DNA of 64,000 bases from Physcousia sp015060555 (lineage in GTDB: Bacteria > Bacteroidota > Bacteroidia > Bacteroidales > Bacteroidaceae), in contig SUYG01000013.1 in NCBI GenBank assembly GCA_015060555.1, positions 21,901 through 85,900 on the forward strand, written 5' to 3'. Made by a program: the position numbers and the translations under genes. Each line of letters begins with the position of its first letter. Position 1 is the stretch's first letter. Below the pieces are notes generated by a model, which worked only from the letters and a program-made list of their open reading frames with translations, was not told the DNA's origin and did not search any database. Of the stretch, positions 16,060 through 23,375 are shown piece by piece.

Positions 16060-17265
16060 ATGCCTAAGATATCAGTCCGCGGTTATGAAATGCCGGCTTC
16101 CCCGATTCGCAAGTTGGCCCCTCTTGCCAATGCTGCAAAGCAGCGTGGCATCCATGTCTATCATCTTAATATTGGTCAGCCCGACCTGCCCACGCCTCCG
16201 GCAGCCCTCAATGCCATTCGGAACATCGACCGTACTATCCTCGAGTATTCCCCTTCCCAGGGCTATCTCAGCTATCGCGAGAAGTTAGTTGATTACTACG
16301 CAAAGTATAAAATCAATGTTACGCCCGATGACATCATCATCACTAGTGGGGGTTCCGAGGCCGTTCTTTTCGCTTTCCTCTCATGTCTGAATCCTGGTGA
16401 CGAGATTATTGTGCCCGAGCCTGCTTACGCCAACTATATGGCGTTTGCCATTTCAGCTGGTGCTGTTATCCGCACTGTCACTACGACCATTGAAGAAGGC
16501 TTCTCACTGCCCAAAGTGGAAAAGTTCGAGGAACTCATCAATGATCGCACGCGCGCGATTCTTATATGTAATCCTAATAATCCGACAGGATACCTCTACA
16601 CACGTCGTGAAATGAACCAGATTCGCGACCTCGTGAAGAAGTATGACCTCTATCTCTTTTCCGACGAAGTTTATCGCGAATTCATCTACACAGGTTCTCC
16701 CTATATCTCTGCCTGCCATCTCGAAGGTATCGAACAGAATGTGGTGCTTATCGATTCTGTGTCGAAGCGCTACAGCGAGTGTGGTATTCGCATCGGAGCC
16801 TTGATTACGAAAAATGAGGAGGTGCGTAAGGCTGTGATGAAGTTCTGTCAGGCTCGTCTATCTCCTCCACTCATCGGACAGATTGCTGCAGAGGCATCTC
16901 TTGACGAAGGTGAAGAGTACTCGCGCGAAGTCTATGACGAATATGTTGAACGTCGCAAATGTCTTATTGATGGTCTGAACCGCATTCCCGGCGTCTATAG
17001 TCCTATACCCATGGGCGCATTTTACACGGTGGCCAAGCTGCCTGTGGAAGATGCCGAGGACTTTTGTGCCTGGTGTCTGCGCGACTTCAACTACGAGGGT
17101 GAAACCGTCATGATGGCACCTGCGGCGGGTTTCTATACCACTCCCGGACTGGGCCGAAATGAAGTTCGTCTGGCCTATGTTCTGAAGAAGGAAGACCTTA
17201 CGCGTGCCCTTTTTGTCTTAAGCAAAGCCCTCGAAGCATACCCGGGGCGGAAGTATGAGGGCTGA
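16060..17265 (+). CDS. PLP-dependent aminotransferase (class I/II)
   Basis: A fold-type I aminotransferase of 401 residues. Visible family blocks: HLNIGQPDLPTPP (substrate-binding N-terminal segment), TSGGSEAVLFAF (96-107, PLP phosphate), CNPNNPTG (cofactor Asn), SDEVYREF (PLP-ring Asp) and SVSKRYSECGIRIG, where K236 is the Schiff-base lysine; a C-terminal Arg in NEVRLAY binds the substrate carboxylate. It resembles aspartate/aromatic-type enzymes, but the amino acid substrate cannot be told from sequence alone. It has its own promoter, and the permease gene follows on the same strand. Confidence 0.9.
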   Translation: MPKISVRGYEMPASPIRKLAPLANAAKQRGIHVYHLNIGQPDLPTPPAALNAIRNIDRTILEYSPSQGYLSYREKLVDYYAKYKINVTPDDIIITSGGSEAVLFAFLSCLNPGDEIIVPEPAYANYMAFAISAGAVIRTVTTTIEEGFSLPKVEKFEELINDRTRAILICNPNNPTGYLYTRREMNQIRDLVKKYDLYLFSDEVYREFIYTGSPYISACHLEGIEQNVVLIDSVSKRYSECGIRIGALITKNEEVRKAVMKFCQARLSPPLIGQIAAEASLDEGEEYSREVYDEYVERRKCLIDGLNRIPGVYSPIPMGAFYTVAKLPVEDAEDFCAWCLRDFNYEGETVMMAPAAGFYTTPGLGRNEVRLAYVLKKEDLTRALFVLSKALEAYPGRKYEG

Positions 17266-17354
17266 GGGTTTTATGGTTGAGGGATTTGTCCTTTAACCTC
17301 CCCAAACCATACGCCATCCTCCATAAACCAAAATCCTTAAACATTAAGCTAAGC

Positions 17355-18599
17355 TTGTCCTTCGAATACTCCATAGCCCGCCGATTATATGGCCATCGCG
17401 ATGAAGGCCGTCGGCTATCTCGACCTGCGGTACGCATTGCCATGTGGGGCGTTGCAGTGGGGCTTGCGGTGATGATTCTCTCTGTGGGCATCATCATTGG
17501 GTTTAAGCGTGAGATACGTCAGAAGGTCATAGGCTTTGGAGGCCACATTGAGGTCATCAACTATCGTAGCCTTTACAGTGCAGAGGCACAGCCGATAGTT
17601 GTCAACGACACACTCATGAGGCGCCTGTCCGCATTGGAGGGCGTACAGCATGTGCAGCGCTTTGTCACCAAGACAGGAATGCTGAAGACCGATGCGAACT
17701 TCAAGGGAGTCGTCTTCCGTGGTGTTGCCCATGAATACGACACCACCTTTCTGGCCGCACACCTGTGTGAAGGGCGCATGCCCCGTTTTTCTGCTACCCA
17801 GGTAAGCAACGAAATACTCATCTCCTCCTTGATATCTAAAGAACTGGGGCTTCACGCTGGCGATAAAGTTTTCGCCTATTTTTTCTCGGAACAGGTGAAA
17901 GCACGACGCTTCTTCATTTCCGGCATCTATGAGACACATCTTAAGGAATTTGATAACGCCCTCATCTTCACCGACATGGCGACCACGCAAAGCTTGAATG
18001 AATGGCGCGCAGACCAATGTGCCGGTGCTGAGCTGATTATCGATGATTTCAGTCGCTTGGAAGATTGTACAGACCTTGTCCGTCAACTAGTGAATCGCAC
18101 CACGGACATCGACGAGAATCAATACAGCACCCATGCCATCACAGAATTATATCCCAGCCTCTTCTCATGGCTTAAGCTCTTAGATACCAACGTCTATGTC
18201 ATCCTGTTGCTTATGATCGGCTTGAGTCTGTTCACGATGACGGCAGGTCTGCTGATTATCATCCTCGAGCGCGTCAATTTCATCGCTGTGATGAAATCAC
18301 TTGGCGCCTCCGACACTCAGGTGCGGCACATTTTTCTGCATTTTGCAGCGATGTTGATAGGGCAGGGGTTAATCTGGGGCAATGTTCTCGGCATAGGTCT
18401 CTCGCTGTTACAACAGCATTTCGGTCTCGTACGTCTGGACCCATCCATCTACTATGTTGCCACGGTTCCCATCGATTTGCAGTGGTGGTGGATTCTGTTG
18501 TTGAACATCGCTACGTTGTTAATCACCATTTTCGTTCTCATTGTGCCTAGCCATTTGGTATCCAGAATTCACCCAGCTCAGGTGATGCGTTTCGAGTAA
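17355..18599 (+). CDS. LolE/FtsX-type ABC transporter permease
   Basis: A permease of the lipoprotein-releasing (LolCE) type: an N-terminal helix (VAVGLAVMILSVGIIIGFKR), a periplasmic domain of ~220 residues, and three C-terminal helices (VYVILLLMIGLSLFTMTAGL; ILLLNIATLLITIFVLIVPS among them), ending RIHPAQVMRFE as in this family. It should extract lipoproteins or other hydrophobic cargo with a separate ATPase that is not encoded nearby. There is no in-frame ATG before the conserved N terminus. I chose the TTG at 17355 (LSFEYSIARRLYG), because homologues begin close to this point; a TTG at 17277 would add 26 residues of repeat-like sequence. About 414 residues. Confidence 0.82.
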   Translation: MSFEYSIARRLYGHRDEGRRLSRPAVRIAMWGVAVGLAVMILSVGIIIGFKREIRQKVIGFGGHIEVINYRSLYSAEAQPIVVNDTLMRRLSALEGVQHVQRFVTKTGMLKTDANFKGVVFRGVAHEYDTTFLAAHLCEGRMPRFSATQVSNEILISSLISKELGLHAGDKVFAYFFSEQVKARRFFISGIYETHLKEFDNALIFTDMATTQSLNEWRADQCAGAELIIDDFSRLEDCTDLVRQLVNRTTDIDENQYSTHAITELYPSLFSWLKLLDTNVYVILLLMIGLSLFTMTAGLLIIILERVNFIAVMKSLGASDTQVRHIFLHFAAMLIGQGLIWGNVLGIGLSLLQQHFGLVRLDPSIYYVATVPIDLQWWWILLLNIATLLITIFVLIVPSHLVSRIHPAQVMRFE

Positions 18600-18625
18600 T
18601 TTCATTAAAATACAAATTAGAAGAT

Positions 18626-19486
18626 ATGGAAAATGTTCTATTGTCTGTCAAGGAATTAGAAGATCGTCTCATAGACCTTGCCTTTGCCGAGGATATCGGC
18701 GATGGCGACCACACCACATTGTGCTGCATTCCCGCTGATGCAATGGGAAAGAGCAAGTTGCTCATCAAGGAGGAAGGCATCTTAGCAGGTATCGAGGTGG
18801 CTAAGGAAGTTTTCCACCGCTTCGACCCCGAGATGCAGGTGGAGGTGTTCATCCAGGATGGCACCCATGTGAAGCCCGGTGATGTCGCCATGATTGTCAC
18901 GGGCCGGGTGCAAAGCCTGTTACAAACAGAACGCCTGATGCTCAATATCATGCAGCGCATGTCAGGCATCGCCACCATGACCAACAAGTATGTGAAGCGT
19001 CTTGAAGGCACCAAGACTCGCGTCCTCGACACCCGCAAGACCACGCCCGGTATGCGTATGCTTGAGAAGGCGGCGGTGAAGATTGGCGGCGGCGTGAACC
19101 ATCGCATCGGACTCTTTGACATGATACTCCTCAAGGACAACCATGTGGATTTTGCCGGAGGTATTGAGAACGCCATCAATCGTTGCCATGAGTACCTGAA
19201 AGCCAAAGGCAAGGACTTGAAGATAGAAATCGAAGTTCGTAACTTCGACGAGCTTAACCGTGTACTCGCCATGGGTGGTGTGGATCGCATTATGCTTGAC
19301 AACTTCACGCCCGCAGACACCAAGAAGGCTGTTGAACTCATCGCAGGCCGCTATGAGACCGAGTCCAGCGGTGGCATCACTTTCGACACGCTTCGCGACT
19401 ATGCCGAATGCGGCGTCGATTTCATCTCGGTCGGTGCTCTCACCCATAGCGTGAAAGGCCTGGATATGAGTTTCAAGGCCTGCTGA
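18626..19486 (+). CDS. nadC: Nicotinate-nucleotide pyrophosphorylase (quinolinate phosphoribosyltransferase)
   Basis: Converts quinolinate and PRPP to nicotinate mononucleotide, CO2 and PPi in de novo NAD synthesis. 286 residues, the normal length. Conserved motifs: AEDIGDGDHTT near the N terminus, LNIMQRMSGIAT, DTRKTTPGMR (135-144, quinolinate/PRPP binding), GGGVNHRIGLFDMILLKDNH and EVRNFDE. It follows the permease gene by 26 bp, so the two are probably co-transcribed. No nadA or nadB is present in the window. Confidence 0.97.
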   Translation: MENVLLSVKELEDRLIDLAFAEDIGDGDHTTLCCIPADAMGKSKLLIKEEGILAGIEVAKEVFHRFDPEMQVEVFIQDGTHVKPGDVAMIVTGRVQSLLQTERLMLNIMQRMSGIATMTNKYVKRLEGTKTRVLDTRKTTPGMRMLEKAAVKIGGGVNHRIGLFDMILLKDNHVDFAGGIENAINRCHEYLKAKGKDLKIEIEVRNFDELNRVLAMGGVDRIMLDNFTPADTKKAVELIAGRYETESSGGITFDTLRDYAECGVDFISVGALTHSVKGLDMSFKAC

Positions 19487-19505
19487 AAATGAGAAAAAAG
19501 GCGGA

Positions 19506-21929
19506 ATGAAAAGTAAAAAAAATACGTTCCATGATGCCTCTCTGGGGTGGTCTGCTTTTGGGACTTTGCTCAAAAGTAATTCTTATTTTTCACTTTTCAC
19601 TCTTTCATTTTTCATTCTACTGACCTATAGCGTTGAAGCGTTAGGTCAGAAGACTATCTACGTGGAGCGTGACCTGAAGGAGGTCACCGTCAAGCCTAAG
19701 AAGCAGCGCTATAAGCGTAAAGGTAATCCTGCCGTGGAGCTGATGCGTAAGGTCATTGACGCCAAGGCCAACCATTCCTTGGAACAGAATGATTTCGTCA
19801 GCTATTACAAGTACCAGCGCGTCACCACAGGCTTCGACAATATTTCGCAGCACAAAGCCGACTCCATGAAGCTGCTCCAGCATCCGCTCCTGAAACAGCA
19901 GGTGGAGTACTGCCCGCAGACGGATAAATACATCCTTCCGCTACACTACGTCGAAACAGCTACCCATCACCTCTGGCGTCGCGAACCCAAGATTGAGCGC
20001 AACTATGTTCTGGGAACCAACAGCGAGGGCGTCACAGACCTCCTGCCCATTGGAGATGAGGTCAACACCGTAGTCCAAAGCCTCTTCACCGACATCAACA
20101 TCTACGATGATGTCATCGATTTCCTTTCACGCCGCTTCACAAGCCCCCTGTCCTCGCGAGCTGCCATCTCCTTCTTCCAATTCTTTATAGAGGACACCGT
20201 TGAGGTGGACAGCAAAGCTTGTATTCAAGTCAGTTTCGTTCCCCAGAATCCCCAGGACTTCGGCTTCAGCGGGCGTCTGTGGATTCTCAACGACAGCACC
20301 TATCGCGTACATAAAGGTCTTCTACATCTGCCGCTGCGTTCCAGTGTGAACTATGTCAACGCGCTGACCATAGAGCAACGCTTCACAGACCTTCCCAACG
20401 GACAGCGCGTGTTGCAGACCGACGACCTTTTTGCCGAACTCGGCATCATCAAGGGGCACCGTGCTGCCTTCGTGCATAGAGCCACAAACTACACCTCCAT
20501 CAGCACCGATACAATCCCCGACGAGGCTTTTCGAAAGAGTGATAAACTGCGAGAAGGGACAACCAATGTCGAAGACCCGGACTTCTGGGCACGACATCGT
20601 GTGGATACACTCTCGAAAGCAGAGGGCCGTTTGTCGGACGTGGTAAACTCTTTCCAGCAGTTGCGCGGCGCCGGCTTCTTCCTCTATGTTATGCGAGCCG
20701 TCATCAACAACTATTTCGAGACCTCGCGCTATACCAATGAGAGCAAAATTGACATCGGGCCTGTCATGTCCATGTACTCTAACAACTTCATCGACGGTCC
20801 GCGTGTTCGCCTTGGCTTTCAGACTACCGCCAAGCTCTTGCCCAAGCTCTTTTTCAAGGGCTATGCTGCCTACGGCTTCCGTAGCCGCAACTGGTATGGA
20901 ATGGGCGAGGTGGAGTATTCGTTCCTGCGCAAGAAGGAAGCGCCCCATGAATTTCCACGCCACAGTATCACCGCACAGTTCCGTCAGGATGTCTTCAGTC
21001 CTGCCGACATGATGTGGCAGCATGGGCGTGATAAAGACAACGTGTGGACAAGTTTCAAGACGCAGGATGTCACGCACATGATGTTCCAGCGCCACTTCCT
21101 ACTGCGCTACGAGTATGAGACCAACAACCACTTGGACTTTAAGTTCCAGGCCAAGCACGCGCGTATCACCCCCTGTGGCGACCTCTTCTATCGCCGCCTC
21201 GACGGTGAGATGGTAGAGCACCTCTACACCACCGACCTGATGCTGTCATTGCGCTGGGCTCCAGGTGAGCAAATCATCAACTCCAAGCAACGCCGCCACT
21301 ATGTAAACCGCAACAATCCCGTTTTCACGCTCTCACACACCTGCGGCATCAAGGGTATCCTCGGCAGCGACTACAACTACAACGTCACAGAACTCACCGC
21401 CTACAAACGAATCTGGCTTAATTCCTACGGCAAAATCTCGCTTAACCTTCGCGGTGCCGTGCAGTGGAATCGTGTTCCATTCCCCCTCTTGCTTATGCCT
21501 GTGGCCAACAACTCCTACATTATCACGCGCGATATGTTCTGTATGATTAACAACATGGAGTTTATCAACGACCGCTATCTCTCGTTCCAGGCTGAGTGGG
21601 ACCTCTCGGGCAAGCTGTTCAACCGTATTCCGCTGCTTAAAAAGCTCAAGCTGCGCGAGGTTATTGGCTTTAAAGCCCTCTATGGACATCTCTCAGCCAA
21701 GAACAACCCCGCTCTGCATCCCGGTGACCACGACCTTTTCGAGATGCCCTCGCGCGATGGTGTTCCCATCGTTCATGAGATGGGTAATGTGCCCTATATG
21801 GAACTCAACGTAGGTATCCATAACATCCTCAAGATTATTCGTATAGACTACGTCTATCGAATCAACTACCATGATTTCCCGGGTGTCAAGAAGCATGGTG
21901 TCCGTTTCGCCCTCGAGTTCGATTTCTGA
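19506..21929 (+). CDS. DUF5686-like outer-membrane protein
   Basis: 807 residues. An N-terminal hydrophobic segment (YFSLFTLSFFILLTYSVEA) serves as signal peptide. It is followed by the block RKGNPAVELMRKVIDAKANH, typical of the Bacteroidetes DUF5686 family. The C-terminal half has alternating beta-barrel-type sequence rich in aromatic strand ends and finishes with Phe (VRFALEFDF), the usual C-terminal signature of outer-membrane beta-barrels. The N-terminal carboxypeptidase-regulatory-like domain found in many relatives is not obvious here. It lies 19 bp after nadC. Function unknown. Its stop codon directly abuts that of the convergent patatin gene, with no bases between. Confidence 0.8.
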   Translation: MKSKKNTFHDASLGWSAFGTLLKSNSYFSLFTLSFFILLTYSVEALGQKTIYVERDLKEVTVKPKKQRYKRKGNPAVELMRKVIDAKANHSLEQNDFVSYYKYQRVTTGFDNISQHKADSMKLLQHPLLKQQVEYCPQTDKYILPLHYVETATHHLWRREPKIERNYVLGTNSEGVTDLLPIGDEVNTVVQSLFTDINIYDDVIDFLSRRFTSPLSSRAAISFFQFFIEDTVEVDSKACIQVSFVPQNPQDFGFSGRLWILNDSTYRVHKGLLHLPLRSSVNYVNALTIEQRFTDLPNGQRVLQTDDLFAELGIIKGHRAAFVHRATNYTSISTDTIPDEAFRKSDKLREGTTNVEDPDFWARHRVDTLSKAEGRLSDVVNSFQQLRGAGFFLYVMRAVINNYFETSRYTNESKIDIGPVMSMYSNNFIDGPRVRLGFQTTAKLLPKLFFKGYAAYGFRSRNWYGMGEVEYSFLRKKEAPHEFPRHSITAQFRQDVFSPADMMWQHGRDKDNVWTSFKTQDVTHMMFQRHFLLRYEYETNNHLDFKFQAKHARITPCGDLFYRRLDGEMVEHLYTTDLMLSLRWAPGEQIINSKQRRHYVNRNNPVFTLSHTCGIKGILGSDYNYNVTELTAYKRIWLNSYGKISLNLRGAVQWNRVPFPLLLMPVANNSYIITRDMFCMINNMEFINDRYLSFQAEWDLSGKLFNRIPLLKKLKLREVIGFKALYGHLSAKNNPALHPGDHDLFEMPSRDGVPIVHEMGNVPYMELNVGIHNILKIIRIDYVYRINYHDFPGVKKHGVRFALEFDF

Positions 21930-22781
21930 TTACCGCTTTTCTACGAACGCTTGAATGCGGGGAAGTTCCCGTTCAGCCAGTTCTCTGCCAAGGGCATAGG
22001 TCTCGCGCATCCGGCTACGGCTGTGTGAAAGATGTCCTATGGGCAGCGTCTGTTCAGGGCACAGAACAAGTGCGTTGCCTGCAGCCTGCTGTTCAGCTAC
22101 ATAGCGTAATTCCGCGTTGTACATCTCGTGACGCCGTTCCCAGATATCCAGGAGCACAGGGTAGCATCGCAGTACGCGACGGATAAACCATAGGTACTTC
22201 AGGGGCGTCTTCTGGTAGTTTGCGGGTTGTGTCAGAATGACCACATTACGTTCAAAGCCCTGTTGCTGGAAGTATTGAAGGGGAATGGAGTCAGCGATGC
22301 CGCCATCAAGCAGCTGTTGCCCTCCGATGCTCACAATCTTCGAGACGATGGGCATTGCCGAGGATGCCAGAATCCAGTCCAACATCTCCTTGCGGAATTT
22401 GTCGAAACGCTGATAGACAGGCTCGCCGCTGTCAACGTCGGTAGCCACCACGTGGAACTCCATAGGGCTGTGGTCGAATGCGTCTATATCAAACTTATCC
22501 AGGTGTAGGGGTAGGGTATAGTATGCGAAGCGCGGACCGAAGATGCCCCCGGTGGTCAACAGCGACCACAGACTGCAGTAGCGCAGATCATGGGCATAGC
22601 GTAGGTTGTAGCGTAGCACACGCCCTGCCTGACCGCTTTTGTAGTTACAGCCGAAGCATGCACCTGCCGACACGCCCACAACGCCGTCGAATGCCACGCC
22701 ATGTTCCATGAGCACGTCCATTATGCCAGCCGAGAACAGCCCTCGCAGGGCGCCGCCCTCCAGCACTAAACCTGTCTTCAT
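21930..22781 (-). CDS. Patatin-like phospholipase
   Basis: 283 residues. It has the full patatin motif set: oxyanion loop LEGGALRGLFSAG (8-19), nucleophile elbow GVSAG with S38, and the catalytic Asp in DGG (D159). Patatins use this Ser-Asp dyad to hydrolyse acyl chains from lipids. The length and sequence resemble the YjjU-type bacterial patatins, predicted cytoplasmic since no signal peptide is present. It ends exactly where the plus-strand DUF5686 gene ends. A -7 box lies 26 bp upstream of the start. The physiological lipid substrate is unknown. Confidence 0.92.
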   Translation of the reverse strand: MKTGLVLEGGALRGLFSAGIMDVLMEHGVAFDGVVGVSAGACFGCNYKSGQAGRVLRYNLRYAHDLRYCSLWSLLTTGGIFGPRFAYYTLPLHLDKFDIDAFDHSPMEFHVVATDVDSGEPVYQRFDKFRKEMLDWILASSAMPIVSKIVSIGGQQLLDGGIADSIPLQYFQQQGFERNVVILTQPANYQKTPLKYLWFIRRVLRCYPVLLDIWERRHEMYNAELRYVAEQQAAGNALVLCPEQTLPIGHLSHSRSRMRETYALGRELAERELPRIQAFVEKR

Positions 22782-22806
22782 CGTTGTGTTCCAGTCTTTC
22801 TGCCGC

Positions 22807-22814
22807 CAAAGGTA
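22807..22814 (-). promoter_or_regulatory. Probable -7 box of the patatin gene
   Basis: Minus strand TACCTTTG, a perfect TAnnTTTG match, 26 bp before the start codon. No TTTG at the expected -33 distance. Confidence 0.5.
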
Positions 22815-22974
22815 CGCATTATTTCCGAACCGACAGCAACAGAATGCCTCTTTTCTGCATTAAACCCAGAAATGTTTTTTGGCGAAAAAACTCTCATTCC
22901 CTCAAACTTGTTGTATATCAAGCCATAGAGGCTGAGAGAATGCTGAGAGAAAGCTGAGGGAATGAGGGAAATGG

Positions 22975-23081
22975 TCGAAACCCCTATGGTAAAAACGGCT
23001 ACACCCTATAGGGCGTAGGGTGGATCACCATGGTGGCCCACTCAGAAGAGCATGGTCTTCAAGGTGGAGGAGCAAGGTCTT
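22975..23081. repeat. Leader segment of the BrickBuilt-like element, copy 2
   Basis: Homologous to 2547-2652. The segment 23018-23081 aligns without gaps to 2589-2652 with 8 differences in 64 bp. The hairpin GGATCACC AT GGTGGCCC is a weakened version of that in copy 1. Confidence 0.7.
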
Positions 23082-23153
23082 GACCCTATTGCATGAAGGA
23101 CTTGACCCTATTGCATGAAGGACTTGACCTTATTGCATGAAGGACTTGACCTT
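23045..23153. repeat. 22-bp tandem array inside the BrickBuilt-like element
   Basis: The first unit (AGAGCATGGTCTTC core) is of the same type as the array at 2617-2717. From 23075 a second unit type, AGGACTTGACC followed by CTATTGCATGA, repeats with exact 22-bp period at 23075, 23097, 23119 and, partly, 23141. Units abut without spacers. Confidence 0.8.
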
Positions 23154-23249
23154 GTTACTTTTCCTCATTCTCTCAGCCTTTCCCTCAGCATTCTCTCATC
23201 CCTTATGAGTTGACAATCAACAAGTATGAGGGAATGAGGGAAAAAGAAG

Positions 23250-23351
23250 ATGAAAAGATTATTTCGGGAAACTGCTCATAGCAAGTATAGCGACGACCTT
23301 CTCCACCTACTTCTGGAACTCGACGGTGTGGAGGTTGAAAGCATAGAATAG
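23250..23351 (+). CDS. Possible 33-residue small protein
   Basis: A short frame beginning MKRLFRETAHSKYSDD and ending in an acidic Leu/Val-rich helix-like segment (DLLHLLLELDGVEVESIE). It begins 9 bp beyond the right arm of the repeat element and lies opposite to the two flanking genes. Composition is protein-like (amphipathic, no low complexity), but there is no recognised family, promoter or conserved neighbour. It could equally be a chance frame or a gene remnant. Confidence 0.25.
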   Translation: MKRLFRETAHSKYSDDLLHLLLELDGVEVESIE

Positions 23352-23375
23352 GATGCCACAACATCCATATAGCTC

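Larger units (their letters stand above)
22891..23241. mobile_element. BrickBuilt-like MITE with ~80-bp terminal inverted repeats and an internal 22-bp array
   Basis: The left arm (22891-22969) and the reverse complement of the right arm (23162-23241) align over ~80 bp with few gaps, sharing CTCATTCCCTCA, ACTTGTTG and GAGAGAATGCTGAG. Between them are a ~106-bp leader homologous to 2547-2652 and a 22-bp tandem array (23045-23153). There is no transposase or other gene inside. Architecture (terminal inverted repeats, leader, uninterrupted tandem repeats, intergenic) is that described for P. gingivalis BrickBuilt elements, whose unit is 23 bp. Mobility is inferred. This fills most of the 22782-23375 gap. 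Confidence 0.65.
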
